Assembly: GCA_023525715.1 (NCBI GenBank)
Contig: CM042013.1
Span: 73,493,994 to 73,557,993, forward strand
From: Cichorium intybus
Taxonomy: Eukaryota; Streptophyta; Magnoliopsida; Asterales; Asteraceae
Direction of reading: 5' to 3'
DNA length: 64,000 nucleotides
The notes beneath the pieces are model-generated. The model saw only the letters and a list, made by a program, of their open reading frames with translations, was not told where the DNA came from and ran no database searches. Shown in pieces: positions 23,341-34,907 of the stretch (the stretch's first letter is position 1; every line of letters begins with the position of its first letter). The position numbers and the translations under genes are program-made.

Positions 23341-24717
23341 CTAAGTCTTCAAAACCCAACGGCTCTTTGTAACTGTACCCGGAACACACCCCGTGCTCCC
23401 ACTGTCAAAAAATCCCCTGAATGGTTTAGACTTTCCGACTCGTTCAGCTAACATCCCCTTGGCTCCAAAATTCATGTTTGCAAAATGAACTCTCTTAGCA
23501 CTAGATTTAGCGAACCAGATTTTGTCATGCTTAACGGGGACGGTCATACTTCCCTCAGTAGGTACCTCAACCATATACAATGACCCACGCTTCATACCTT
23601 GAGTAATCACCAAATTACCATTGACCACCCTCCATTTACCACCACCAAACCTTACTTCCAGTCCTTGTTTATCCAGCTGACCAACAGAAATCAATTTCTT
23701 CTTCAGCTCTGGAATCACCCTGACATTCTTCAGGTTCCATGTAGTTCCCAATGAAGTAACCAGATCAATATCTCCCATGCCCGTTACTTGAAGCATCTCG
23801 TCATTTGCTAACCGTACCTTCCTAAAATCTCCTTCTTTTAGATTCACCATCGTTTCCCCGTTGTCCAAGGCGTGAAACGAAGCCCCTGAATCCATGACCC
23901 AAGAGTCTACAGAACTTTCCATACTTAGTATCAGTGCATCATCCTCAGACACACCCTCAGCACCAGCAATGTTTAATTCTTTCTTTGGACATTGACTCTT
24001 AACATGTCCCACCTCTTGGCAGTTCCAGCACTTCACATTCTTCCAAGTTCTAGATGAACTTCTTCCCCGACTCCCACTACTCCCACTATTTCTGCTATTC
24101 CCTCTACCTCTTCCGATATTTAATAACTCAGAAGAAGACGAGCCACCTTGATTCTTGCGTCTGGTATCCTCGCCTAGAACCAAATCTCGAACCCCTTCAA
24201 AGGTCATACCACTGGTCCCCACGGAACTCGTAACAGCAGTAACTGTTCCTGACCAGCTATCAGGTAGTGAAGCTAGTAGTAGTGAAGCTTGAGTCTCATT
24301 ATCAAATTTAATTCCTACAGATGATAATCTGGACAGAATTGAATTTAGATTGTTAATGTGAACCGTAACTGAGCTGTCTTCATTCATCCTTGTCGTGAAC
24401 AACTCCCTCATCAAGAACACCTTGTTAGCCACCGACGGTTTCTCATACATGTTCGTCAAAGCATCCATCATACCACGTGTCGTGGTTTCCTTCATGATGT
24501 TGAAAGCAACGCTCCTTTCCAACGACAACGTAATAACCGCCTTAGCTTTCTTGTCCTTTGAGTTCCACGCATCTTCAGCAGCTTTTTCCATTTTCTCCGG
24601 TTTGTCTTCAAGTACCATCTCCAAATCTTTCTGATATAGCAATGCTTCTAATTGCATTTTCCACCATCTAAAGTCGGAACCGTTGAACTTCTCGATTACA
24701 ACCTTGTCTTCAGCCAT
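23341..24717 (-). CDS. Copia gag polyprotein with protease start, intact
   Basis: 458 codons, uninterrupted. The N-terminus is the standard Copia gag fold: FNGSDFRWWKMQLEALL, then the UBN2-type region with YEKPSVANKVFLMRELF and MNEDSSVTVHINNLNSI (residues ~20-190). A glycine/serine/arginine-rich linker leads to the zinc knuckle CWNCQEVGHVKSQC (~residue 230). The protease N-terminal part follows with SWVMDSGASFHA (~272-283). Instead of continuing into integrase, the frame ends after a short GAG-pre-integrase-like segment (KRGSLYMVEV) and a novel tail. The product would form particles. It is intact in an element with nearly identical LTRs, so it may be active if helped in trans. Confidence 0.9.
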   Translation of the reverse strand: MAEDKVVIEKFNGSDFRWWKMQLEALLYQKDLEMVLEDKPEKMEKAAEDAWNSKDKKAKAVITLSLERSVAFNIMKETTTRGMMDALTNMYEKPSVANKVFLMRELFTTRMNEDSSVTVHINNLNSILSRLSSVGIKFDNETQASLLLASLPDSWSGTVTAVTSSVGTSGMTFEGVRDLVLGEDTRRKNQGGSSSSELLNIGRGRGNSRNSGSSGSRGRSSSRTWKNVKCWNCQEVGHVKSQCPKKELNIAGAEGVSEDDALILSMESSVDSWVMDSGASFHALDNGETMVNLKEGDFRKVRLANDEMLQVTGMGDIDLVTSLGTTWNLKNVRVIPELKKKLISVGQLDKQGLEVRFGGGKWRVVNGNLVITQGMKRGSLYMVEVPTEGSMTVPVKHDKIWFAKSSAKRVHFANMNFGAKGMLAERVGKSKPFRGFFDSGSTGCVPGTVTKSRWVLKT

Positions 24718-24932
24718 TACGACAAACAGGAAACAAATTGAGACAACAAAACAGACACAACAATGGCACGGACCTGACCTATTCGTTCAGTGTACTCGTG
24801 TGTGACAGAACAGTACCCTTCAAAGTACCGAGACACCTTTAATACGATTAATAGAAATTAGTTTCTGGTGTGGAAGATCAGACAAAACTGCAACCACAGA
24901 GCATACTCTAATTTCTAAAACCGAGACCTCCT

Positions 24933-24959
24933 CCAAAACCCGAAAGCTCTGATACCAGT
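24933..24959 (-). other. Copia primer-binding site (initiator tRNA-Met)
   Basis: On the minus strand, right after the 5' LTR, the sequence is AACTGGTATCAGAGCTTTCG. TGGTATCAGAGC is the usual plant Copia PBS. Confidence 0.85.
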
Positions 24960-25306
24960 TGTTAGGAATCGGACCGGGTACACGCAGCGGAAACACACTA
25001 TCACACACACACAAACTCACGAAAATAAAGCAAGAAGAACACAAGGATTTTTACGTGGTTCGGATTCGGTGCAAATCCTACGTCCACGGACTACAACTAG
25101 ATTTTATTTAACAAGGAGATTACAAGAGATACACTCAATTGTTATAGGTATTGAGTTGTGGTGCATCTAACTCTTCAACTTGAACCTCTATTTATATACA
25201 TTTGAGGTGCACTATTAACAATGTGAATATGGAAATAGAAATTAGGTGTGAAGACATTTACCTCACCTACCTTTGACAAAAACTTCACCAACCAATTCAC
25301 CTAACA
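24960..25306 (-). repeat. Copia 5' LTR (minus-strand orientation)
   Basis: 347 bases, partner of 22661-23007. On the element strand it includes a TATATAAATAGAGG-type TATA box (around 25189-25202) that would drive the gag transcript. Confidence 0.92.
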
Positions 25307-25311
25307 GAGAA

Positions 25312-28044
25312 GAATGAAGAAACGCAACCTCAAAACCTAGTTCTCCTACTCTTCATCTTTTTACGCGACCTTTGTTCTTCGGTTCTGATTCACCCTGTGT
25401 GTTCGATTGAAAAAATAACTATGTTCTTGAATTTATTTTACCAGCCATCGGTGCAAGGTGATGGAGACTTTTGATTTTCTTTAGGTTCTTGGGCCTACCA
25501 TATATATCGACACATAAGGAAAACGTCCAATTGTTCATTTTTGATTTCTAATGACAATTGCATTTCAAGAATCAATTTTTTTTAGAGTTCTTAGGGTAAC
25601 ATAAACACACATAACAGCGGGGAGAGTAGCCTTGAATTTTGATTTTTGATTTCTATATATGCTAATCAGGTCTCAAAAGTTTTGACAGATGAGTTTGCTA
25701 TAAATTTGTTGATTCAGTTTGGTTAACCTGTCACTCACACAATCACACAAACCTTTCCTCAGAGTACATGTGGATTATAGTGCATTTATCAAATCGGTTT
25801 GTATTTGAAATTTAGAACAATCATTGTGCTTAGAACTTGTTAGTCTCTCAAGAGTTTCACAGTAGGTTGTTTTGATATCATTTAGCCAAATATCATATTA
25901 GTTTGTCAATATTGTTTATATCATTTGGCACTCTCACTGTGTGGAACGTATATTTCATATATTTCCACAAAGTACATGTAAATGTAGCCACGGAATCTGG
26001 AATTTGACTATGAAAAGTTAAACATATAGTTCGGATAAGGATCTGTTACGCTGACAACAACTCGGCAAATGTGCTTGCTAGCTACTCTTTTGCTTAAAAC
26101 TCAGTATGATAAAATGCCTAAATCGACACCAACTGATTTTAGATGCAATTTGAGTAGAAGTGAGATGAATGGAGCCTTCTTTCGAGGTCTTTTTGATTGT
26201 TAGAGATTCGGTAGATTGGAGAAGGAGAAGTGAAGGGTTGCCATTGTAGTGCAGAAAGAAGAGGCCCAAAATAAGAGTGAGTGGGGTGGGCATTTTCATT
26301 ATAAACTTGATGTTGGGTAAACAATTAAAATTTGTGTAATTGTTAGGGCTTTTTTATTTATGCCCTTTCACGAAAAATTTGTATCCTTTACAAATGACTA
26401 AAAAGTAACAATTTATATTTACCATATTTATATAACTCACCCTTCAACTTTCTAATATAATATTTGGGTGACTTATAAAAGAAGAAAAACAAATGTGCGA
26501 TTTACTCCTTCAGAAATTAAAAAACAACTACAAGTTTTGTTTTCTTTTGTTTTATTAAAGTTCAAAGCAAGATTAATTTTTTCAGTTCTTCCTCAAAGAA
26601 GATCATGTACATGCGCACCACTCAGCCTTCAAACATAGGATAACGCCGCAATCGGCATGTTTTATCGTATCCCACATAACGAGCAAATAGGCCTCATGAT
26701 AAATGAGGGCATCGTAAACTCATGATGCTCAAATGAAAAGAAGCACGTAATACTGTACAACAATGTACGAACTAATATTAAGTACACATCCAAGAGAAAT
26801 TAATAAAAACTAAGCCCTCAATCTTCATAAAAATTATATCCGTTAGCTAATCATGAAAATAAATCTATTTCAGTACACAAACAAAAACCCCAAGTATGGC
26901 AAAACCTTATGATCTAACCTGTTTGACTACTTTAAAAAAAATCCAATTAACTTATAGAAAGTGAAAAACAAAAGACCACACAACCAACGTTCTGGTAAGA
27001 AATAGGCATTTTTGTTGGATGGCATGATTCATCCGTTTCAGTGTTGCTGGCCCGAAGGTTCGTCCCAATCACCGGTCATACGACTACATGTACCAATAAA
27101 AAAACCACAAGATGTTTTAGATGAGGGCATTCGCGTCTATTTCATACAGGAAAATTTTATAGGGAGTCCATGCCCTAGTTTTTTTGGTGGGACAAGAAAT
27201 TGAAATCTAATATATGTTGCTATTTCTTGCATTTAACCTCTTTCTTATTGGCTAAATGCAAGAAATAGCAATGAACTTCTATTTATTTGTTTATTATAGA
27301 ATCTTACTTTCATTTCTTTCGATTACGACATTGTATTTTCAATCTTTTTCTTATTAATACAATGTACTCTGAAAAATCTACCCAATTATAGTATTGTGCA
27401 TTCAAAAAATGTTCTTACCCAATTATAGCATTGTACTTTGAATTATATTCTCTTATATAGCACCAAAACTGCTTTGTATTTGGATAACATTGCTATAATA
27501 GGTAGTTTTTTTTTAAGATGTTGAAATAAAAAGAAATGAAAGTAGGATTCTGTAATAAAGAGATAAATGTAGCTAACTTGCTATTTAGTACACTAAAAGG
27601 AACTTATTAGCACAATAATGACATGTGAAAATTTAGTTGTGCAATGGGTTGTGTTTTTTGGGGCCAGGAGAAAATTTTGTATAAAAATATATCCAATCCA
27701 ATATTGGATTAATTTTGTATATGCACGTATGGAAGATCTAAAAAACAAAGAACACCTTTGTTGTCAACTAGGTAACATAAAACCAACTGGAAAGAAGACA
27801 GCTTACGATTGATAGCTTTGCAAGCAAACACTTGTACAATAAAAATAAGACATTTTAACCTATGATATTGGTCCCATTTAGGTTTTGAAGTATCCATTAC
27901 CAGAATCATAAATCCCAAGCTTCATGTATTTACGGCAAGGTGATTAATCTTTCTATTTCTTTCTATCCTAGCTTGCATATAAACATCTTTGAGACAAACT
28001 TGTAACAGTTGGTTTGTGTGTTTTATTCATTTATGTGAGGTGAT
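25312..28044. other. Intergenic stretch downstream of TNL-1, with a MITE-like repeat
   Basis: No gene is supportable. About 27210-27600 carries sequence related to the Mutator-type MITE in the TNL-2 intron (TTGCTATTTCTTGCATTTAA and its inverse within 60 bases; further phrases such as ttacgacattg, acccaattatagcat). 27640-27960 resembles 60060-60230 downstream of TNL-2, showing that the gene duplication included the 3' flank. Confidence 0.5.
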
Positions 28045-28463
28045 GAGATGGGATTTCAGGTACCTTAGGGGCCATCCTCCCATATGCCAAACTTCCTTCA
28101 AGAGAATGCTCTAAAGTTTTGAATACCTAATGAAAATAAATAGATTAAAGATTCTAAAATGATTGAAAAAAAATCAAAAAATGAATTATTTAACATTAAA
28201 AGACTCTCAAGATTAGTTATGGATGTTGTGTGATGGGATTTTAGCATGATATCAGTTTAGTTGCTACTAACCTAAAAATTGGTTATGGGAATTTCTGTTG
28301 TGTTATCCATGTGTGGGGTTCGAGTTCATAGGTGCTAAATATGCATCTAGTCGGATATGCTTACAGTGAATATCAAATTAGTGGCTGCTCCAGTTCAATC
28401 ATGATGGACAACCCTAGTTGTAGCATATATGTTGTTGGTGCAATAAATCATTGTTTTAACTTT

Positions 28464-29108
28464 TTATGGATGTTGTTTATGTATGGAAACAAGTATTTGT
28501 GCTTGAGAAAATACATAAGAATGAAATCTACCTGTAATAAATCGCCAGTGCATTAGATAGTCTGAGGTAAGATCTCCACCAATGATGTGATTCCATAACT
28601 TATAATAATCCAAAGAATCTTCTTCATTCGTGTCTTCATCATCATATACAAAACTCACCCCACACTCCTTTGTAAGTGGAACATTATAATCATGCCTTTT
28701 CTCTGACACATTAATAGTAACATGGTCACCACATTCAATCTTATTCATCCTAAACATCCAATGGCTTAACAATGTCAAACTCTGTCCACCAACTTTGACT
28801 CTGTCAATGTAATGTTGGTACATCCAGGTGTGATTCTTTGTTTTATTTTCAATTATGATCAGTGGCAAGTAAATGAACCTATCATCTATAGATCTCTTTG
28901 GCAATGCATGCATCCGCAATGTAGGCGTCCGCAATGCAGGCTTCTGCAATGTAGGCGTCCGCACGTAGCAAAAGTTCAAACCCATGAGTTTTTTGGGAGA
29001 CGATGGGATGGTAAATGATATTGATTGTCCATTGCTACTATGCCTAATCCAATTTGGCATCTCTTTTTCCCCATAAATTGTGCTAAATACTCCAAATTCA
29101 TAATACAT
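28464..29108 (-). CDS. TNL-1 exon 5: post-LRR C-JID domain
   Basis: The acceptor TTTGGCAG|ATGTATTATG opens YEFGIFSTIYGEKEMPNWI, the start of the C-terminal jelly-roll/Ig-like (C-JID) domain of TNLs, which in studied TNLs contacts the effector. LMGLNFCYVR and ECGVSFVYDD mark its strands. A 15-bp unit tandemly repeated four times (28902-28961) inserts a 5-residue repeat after the FCYV strand, absent from TNL-2. After HIIGGDLTS the frame diverges from TNL-2; the 3' limit is uncertain. Confidence 0.75.
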   Translation of the reverse strand: MYYEFGVFSTIYGEKEMPNWIRHSSNGQSISFTIPSSPKKLMGLNFCYVRTPTLQKPALRTPTLRMHALPKRSIDDRFIYLPLIIIENKTKNHTWMYQHYIDRVKVGGQSLTLLSHWMFRMNKIECGDHVTINVSEKRHDYNVPLTKECGVSFVYDDEDTNEEDSLDYYKLWNHIIGGDLTSDYLMHWRFITGRFHSYVFSQAQILVSIHKQHP

Positions 29109-29202
29109 CTGCCAAATACAACTACCTTCATTAATCACCACATTAAATATCTTTTTATACATACATAATTAACAAAAAGACATATCACTAGCTACAACAA
29201 AC

Positions 29203-30169
29203 CTGGATTTCAGATTCTTCTCTTCCTCGAGACCTAAACTCGGTTCCCACACGCCTTTCGCTAATGAAGTCTAGCTCAGTCCACCCCAATCTACGTAATA
29301 CCTTTTTCTCAACACCTGCCAGTGGTTGGATTTTAACCAAGCCTTCAAATTCAAACGATGATGGTGCAAACATCTTTGAATCTATTAAGAACCCGAGTGG
29401 GGACATTTCTGGAGCAAATAGAACTTTTTGTAGCAGAGGCTTATAATCAACAAGATTATCTGAAAAAAGGGTCGACTTTCTTAGTATACGGGGAGGATGC
29501 TGTAGTGTCAACTTTCTTAGTGTACGTGGAGGATGCTCTACTGAAGTCAGTAATTTACATTTGTCCATAGTAAGTATCTCAAGCCTAGGAAGGCTTCTCA
29601 CACAATCAGGCATGGAAACGATAGGATTTGCGTTTAAACATAAATACTTTAACAAGGATAGGCAACTTAAGTCAGTTGGAAAGGATTCAATGGACAAATT
29701 ATTATCTGCAAGTGACAAGCTTACTAAAGAGCTTGGTAAACAAATAGCAAAGAACTTCAAAGCCCTTGGTATAGACTCTGAAACGGCCATGGAAGAGGTT
29801 ATTATGTTTATGCAAGTATTGCTAGCTTTGAGCATTTGGGGTGCATGCATATCGAAAATATTTATTTGAGATTCACCAAGATTACAACCAGTAAGCAATA
29901 GTGTTTTAACCTTCTTTAACATGCACAAGGTCCTTGGAAGCTTTCTAAGCTTGTTGCAATAGCTTAGATCAATGAGGACAAGTTTAGAACATTGCTCAAT
30001 TGATTCACAAACCTCAAGCAAACCAACACAATTTGTAACTATTAACCTCTCAAGTGCAGGGAGTCCTTCAAAGCCACGTAGATTATGAAGTTGCTCACAA
30101 TAACTTAAATTAAGAATCTCCAATGATCCAAGCAACCTTTTTTTCTTTTGTGCACGATCCACTTAACTG
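29203..30169 (-). pseudogene. TNL-1 exon 4: leucine-rich repeats, out of frame
   Basis: In the frame open from 30162 it reads LRR repeats: LGSLEILNLSYCEQLHNL, ALERLIVTNCVGL, KLVLIDLSYCNKLRKLP, KYLCLNANPIVSMPDCV, RLEILTMDKCKLLTSV. A 36-bp in-frame tandem duplication (29477-29548) repeats the HPPR(T/I)LRK segment. The end is EESEIQ|GTTTGTTG. The preceding exon 30246-30566 (GLSLDMRMLKK, then LRWLCMHGSLLKSIPSDL) is in frame with NB-ARC, but this one is not. Confidence 0.82.
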
Positions 30170-30678
30170 CTGAAACAGAGATAAGTTAGAATGGTCAGAA
30201 ATTTTTTCAACTTAACATGGAAAATAAAAAATTGAGATAATTTACCTTTTTCCTACTCTCAACTCGTGGATTACTATCACAAATTCCAAGTGATTCAATA
30301 TTTCCATATGACATGTCGAGAGCAACTAGATTCTCCATCGGTAAGTCTGAAGGTATAGACTTCAAAAGGGACCCATGCATACATAGCCATCTTAATTCTT
30401 CTGGAAAGTTCTCGTAAGACCCATTTATTTGCACATAATTAAGTTGTAGTAGCATGAGATTATGCATGTTACTCACTGCATCGGTTTTCATCTCAAATGT
30501 TACACATAACTTTTGTTTCTTAAGCATTCGCATGTCAAGGGAAAGGCCTAGAAGATTTCCTTTACCCTAAGAAGAAACAAAATGCCAAAATAATTAAATT
30601 TATATGTTTACATGTATATAGACAAAATAAAAATACTTTGAACACACACTCTACTAGCAAGTATAGATGGCCTCTTAC

Positions 30679-31807
30679 CTTTTTTTGTTTTAAAACTTTG
30701 AGTGACTCATCATGGCACCATAATCGACTTCGCTTCCATGGCCTTTCTGGTGATTCTTGATGTACTATGAATCTTCCCATGTTTTGAATCAGGTTATGCA
30801 TCATCAATTTGTTATCGCCTCCAACACTAAGAAGGCATCTGTCATTGAGATTCGTAATCCCTAATGTAGTGTTTATACCACATGCCTTTAATATTGTTTG
30901 AGCAATATCTCTGTCTATTCCAACAAAAAAACAAGCAATATGCTTAAACAAATCCTTATCATTTTTTGATGGCAAAGAATCGTAGCTCATTCTCAACACA
31001 TTATTTATTCGAGAACCAATTCCTCTCTCGAGCCCTTCTATGCACTCTTCATAATAAGCTACATCTCGATTATATAGAGATTTTCCCAAAACCTCTAGAG
31101 CCAATGGATGTCCTTCACAATACTTCACAAACTTTTCTGTCACCTCTTCATAACCTGCCTTGGGATCCTTGGACATGAATGCATGAAAACAAAAAAGTAT
31201 TATTGATTGAGTCCAACATAATCCTTGAAGCAAGTGCTTTACATGCTTAGGTTTAACGTTTGATTTAAATAGTACACAACTCTGTGTCAACCATGTGTCC
31301 TTTGTTGTTACTATGATTTTGCTTCCTGGATGAAAACCTTTGCTTCCGAGCAATGCATTTAACTGGTCAAGACTATCAATATCATCTAGAACTAGAAATA
31401 CCTTTTTGCATGCTACTGCATTTTCTATCTTTAATGTGTATATAGAAACATCATGAACTTGAATTGGACTTGCTTCCGAAACGTCATCATAGAGTTGCTT
31501 TTGTAACTCAAGCAACCCACTAAATTTTTCATCGCATCTCCTACTGATATTTCCAATATAGCTGCTTGCGTCAAATTCATGATGATGTAAGCCATAGACA
31601 TATTGGGCTAAAGATGTCTTTCCGATCCCGCCCATACCCAAAATAGTGAGTATGTCTGCCGTATAAGATGACGCGTCTTTCAACCATGAAGTAATAAGTG
31701 TAACGGAGTAGTCCATCCCAATACGTAGTGGCATAGGATACCTTAAGCGTACATGTAATTTATGGTAGATTCCTTGGACAATTTCTTCAACGACCTCTGT
31801 CTCCAGC
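30679..31807 (-). CDS. TNL-1 exon 2: NB-ARC domain
   Basis: The acceptor TTCCAG|GCTGG joins the TIR exon in frame. Motifs in order: linker IGMDYSV, P-loop GMGGIGKT, RNBS-A-like YIGNISRRC, kinase-2 KKVFLVLDDID, RNBS-B GSKIIVTTKD, GLPL as GHPLALEVLG, RNBS-D-like LFKHIACFFVG, and the MHD position as MMHNLIQ (Asp replaced by Asn). The exon ends LKQKK|GTAAGAGG. It is the nucleotide-binding switch; this exon is intact. Confidence 0.92.
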
Positions 31808-32416
31808 CTGGAAGTTGAATTTGATAATAAGTTAAAAACACAATCTACAAAACCACCGAACCATATATGGAGATCTAATTTATCCGATGATCAAACTCAA
31901 AATTATGTTCTTATTTTTAATTAAAATTTTCAAGTCAAATCTATATCATATTTCCACTTCTCACCATATAAGTGCATGGTCATAATTTTTAAGTAAAATA
32001 AGACCAGAGTCAGCAATCCAACACAATTTTTCTCTAATGGGCTACCAAATTTGTTTATAGATCTACAGAACGATCAATACTTAAATATCTACGTGGTTTT
32101 ACATGAATTTAAGTAAAATGTCATTGAACTGTTATTAGGTTAATTATCATACTAAAAACGCTATGATTTGAGAGTAGTATGCATTACGATAGAATTAATC
32201 AGTAGATACATTGCAAACCCTTAAATGAGATTACATAATCAAAAACTTGGATTCAATTTTAAGCATGCTTTTAACCAACGGAAATACTTAACAAAAATAT
32301 GCCTATTTGATGATAATGAAAAACTTATTGAAATGCTTAGGGAGAAGAATAGAAGATGATATTCACTATTCATGTGTTAAATAAACAAACTTGAAGAAGT
32401 ACAGAGTATTTGTTAC

Positions 32417-32949
32417 CTGCCATTTACGTCTTTTCCTTTTAAATCAGCAACTTCTGTAAGTGCTTTACTCCATAGGTCCATCTTTTGAGCACATTTACTT
32501 CTTCTACTTGCATCTGTCTCTGCCTCCATCATCTCTCTATGCTTCACCATTGCATCTCCAAAGCTACTTTGTTGCTTCCTCACGTGGGTAGGCTCAACAT
32601 GATAAAAGATGGGGATAACAACTTGGTTGGATGTCATACGTTGCTCTAGGATCAGCAGCAATTCGTCAAGACACCATGTGGAATAAGCATAATTCTTGGA
32701 CAGCACGATAACAGAAACCCTCGATGCTTTAATAGCACTTTCCAATTCCGGTTTCAGACCTCCCCCAATTTCAATATCTTCATCATCCAAGAAGGTAGTG
32801 ATATTTGCATCCATTAGGGCCTTACGAAGGTAACCGGTGAAACTATTGCGAGTGTCAAGACCTCTAAAACTTAAAAAAACGTCATATCTATGAGCATTCG
32901 ATGATGAAGAAGATGAAGATCCTTGTGAAAGTTCGGAAAAAACAACCAT
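32417..32949 (-). CDS. TNL-1 exon 1: TIR domain
   Basis: Starts MVVFSELSQGSSSSSSSN, then the TIR domain from residue ~21: YDVFLSFRGLDTRNSF (TIR-1), FLDDEDIEIGGGL (BB loop), VIVLSKNYAYSTWCLDEL (with the Glu of WCLDEL, the position of the catalytic glutamate of TIR NADases), and VIPIFYHVEPTHVRKQ (TIR-3). The donor is GGCAG|GTAAC at 32416. A TATA-like CCATAAATAAG lies ~45 bases upstream on the minus strand (32993-33003). Two TTGAC cores (32963, 32973) are WRKY-type sites but may fall in the leader. Confidence 0.9.
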
Positions 32950-34907
32950 GATGAGTTATGGGTTGACGACCCTTGACCCTTCCAACAATTGTCTTATTTA
33001 TGGTTTCTCCTTATGTATTGGTGTATTCCTATAAGCTCTGGAACTCGGTTTCCTACCAACATCATCAATTATGAATGTTGGTTTCACCGTTTACCTCTTG
33101 TGTTGCTCAGCAAGTAAGTATTGCATTCTAAATCTTTTAAACGCTTTCCTCACATGTGCCTAACTTTTAGGATCCCATGCATGATGTTTCTACATAAAAC
33201 CAAAGTCATTAATACCTTCTGCAACTTAACTCTCATCAGATGACTTACCCTCAAGAGTAATACCTTATGTTCCTAACCAAGATAAAATTTTGAAGTACAA
33301 CTGAATTGGTTAAAAAGCAGTTACTAGGTTAATTGAATTGGTTAACTTGTTTTTCTGAATATGTTTGGGTGCAATAAAATATTGAACCGATCTGTTCAAT
33401 TAGCATACAAACATTTATTTTAATCTGATAAACCTACCATCGTTGTCTAAACAAAATCAATCCAAAGTTCAGAAGTCAGCAAATCAACACAAAGTAGCAT
33501 TATATAGTCTTGTAGAAACAACTAAAATATCCACTATTAGATCCCACGCACGGAATTGCAAAACAAAGAGGAAATTCGAAACTTCCACTGGATATCAATA
33601 AAAAGGTAAAAGGTTCAAACGCAAAAGAGAATTAAACTTTTTGATTGCTTATAGATCCACAAAACTAGCAAAAACAATATTTTCGATTATACATAACTAG
33701 ATCTGGTGTTACAATAACATTAAACTTGCTCCAAATGATATGTTTTTGTAACTAACAAGTCACACCATTTCTAAGCTTTAGATTTGAAACTCTATACTAG
33801 GTGAAACTTGGGAGCTAACTACACCTTCTACACAAGCATATATATAGATATCATCGTCAATTTTGAGTTGCATCTTCTTTTCAGAGATGATGTGAGGACA
33901 TTAGTATATACTGTCCCAGAACATAAAGTTGAGTTATCATAATCCTACTCAAATTTACAGCATCCACATGAAAACGTTATCATAGTGATGAACCCACACA
34001 CACAAATGGGAACATCACCAGGAAAATTAGAATTATTAAAAGCTTAAAGTACGAGTGTTCAGCTTAGCCTTCAGAAGCACATAACATCATTCAAAAGGAA
34101 TCATATGTAAAAAATCGTGTGTATAAATTGGATAACACTTTAATCTTCAAGGATTGAGGAATTTTCCAATGAGCACAAAGTTGTGTTTGTCATTCTGGAA
34201 TTTACACAACAGCATAATAAACTATTTATAATCCTAATTGAGATATAAAACTGAACAAATGCAACTGAAAGAATCAAAATTTCGCTCACCTGACGATGAA
34301 TAAACATAGGATTATGATGTGATTTATGATTAATGAGATAATATTGTCTGATAACATGTGTAACTAACTTTAAGATAGTGCCCTACAGAATGATCTGAAG
34401 CGGCGAGGATGGAAGACGAACCAATGGCGACGAGACCGATCGGTGACGAGTAAAATCTACAAACTACAGAGTGAACGCCCCTTAATCTTAGTCGGCAGGG
34501 AAGCGGCAAGTCAAGAAGGAAGGGAGAGGACAACAGAGAGGAGAGACGTCTTCTGATTGTTATTTACAACCAATTCAATGGTATTAAATACTTCGATCTA
34601 TTTGGAGTTTTGCTTAGATTTCTTGTTTACAGCAAATTGATATTATATATAGTGAATTATGTCTTTTTTTGTTCAAACAATATACCTGTAGACTACTCAA
34701 AGTATTCCCCGACGAATGACGTATATAACTGGTGGGTAAAGCATAGGACTCTCCGTAATACATAATATATTCCATGATTTTGTTTTTTCCTTTATGTCGA
34801 TACATAATATATTCCAAGATTTTTTTTTTTTTATGTCAATACATAATCTAGTCTAAGAGTTTTCCAAATAAACTTCTATTTAGGTACAAAATAATGTCAT
34901 AAACATG
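32950..34907. other. Intergenic, upstream of TNL-1
   Basis: No gene is supportable. A 67-codon minus frame at 34330-34533 lacks any known motif. 34740-34860 has a ~60-base direct repeat (tacataatatattcca). The TNL-1 promoter should lie at 32950-33500; apart from the TATA-like sequence no box is compelling. Confidence 0.5.

Larger units (their letters stand above)
22661..25306 (-). mobile_element. Complete young gag-only Copia retrotransposon
   Basis: Two 347-bp LTRs (22661-23007 and 24960-25306) differ at only two positions by my reading. A 5-bp target duplication GAGAA flanks the element (22656-22660; 25307-25311). On the minus strand, the PBS next to the upstream LTR reads TGGTATCAGAGCTTTCGG, complementary to initiator tRNA-Met. 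The polypurine tract TCAAGTCGGAGAT precedes the downstream LTR. Only gag and the start of protease are encoded; integrase, RT and RNase H are missing, so it depends on a helper element. Confidence 0.93.
28045..32949 (-). pseudogene. TNL-1: TIR-NBS-LRR-C-JID resistance gene, frameshifted in LRR
   Basis: Exons on the minus strand: TIR 32417-32949, NB-ARC 30679-31807, short LRR exon 30246-30566, LRR exon 29203-30169, C-JID from 29108 down. All junctions have GT/AG sites and the first three exons join in frame. Exon 4 should then open CAG TTA AGT..., but a run of seven A (30137-30143 on +) where TNL-2's frame implies one base fewer puts the LRR frame out of register, and TAA at 30163-30165 blocks the LRR frame upstream. 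As read, the protein would end soon after entering exon 4: a TIR-NBS protein with few LRRs. The last exon (around 28045-28115) is also broken. Intracellular TNLs sense pathogen effectors and signal through TIR NADase activity. A homopolymer sequencing error cannot be excluded. Confidence 0.85.

Noticed and set aside
26078..26299. 73-codon minus frame with a signal-peptide-like start (MKMPTPLTLILGLFFL)
   Set aside because: No known family, no clear promoter or conserved second half; chance is likely in AT-rich DNA.
29561..29869. 102-codon plus frame, and 61416-61862
   Set aside because: Shadows opposite the TNL LRR exons.
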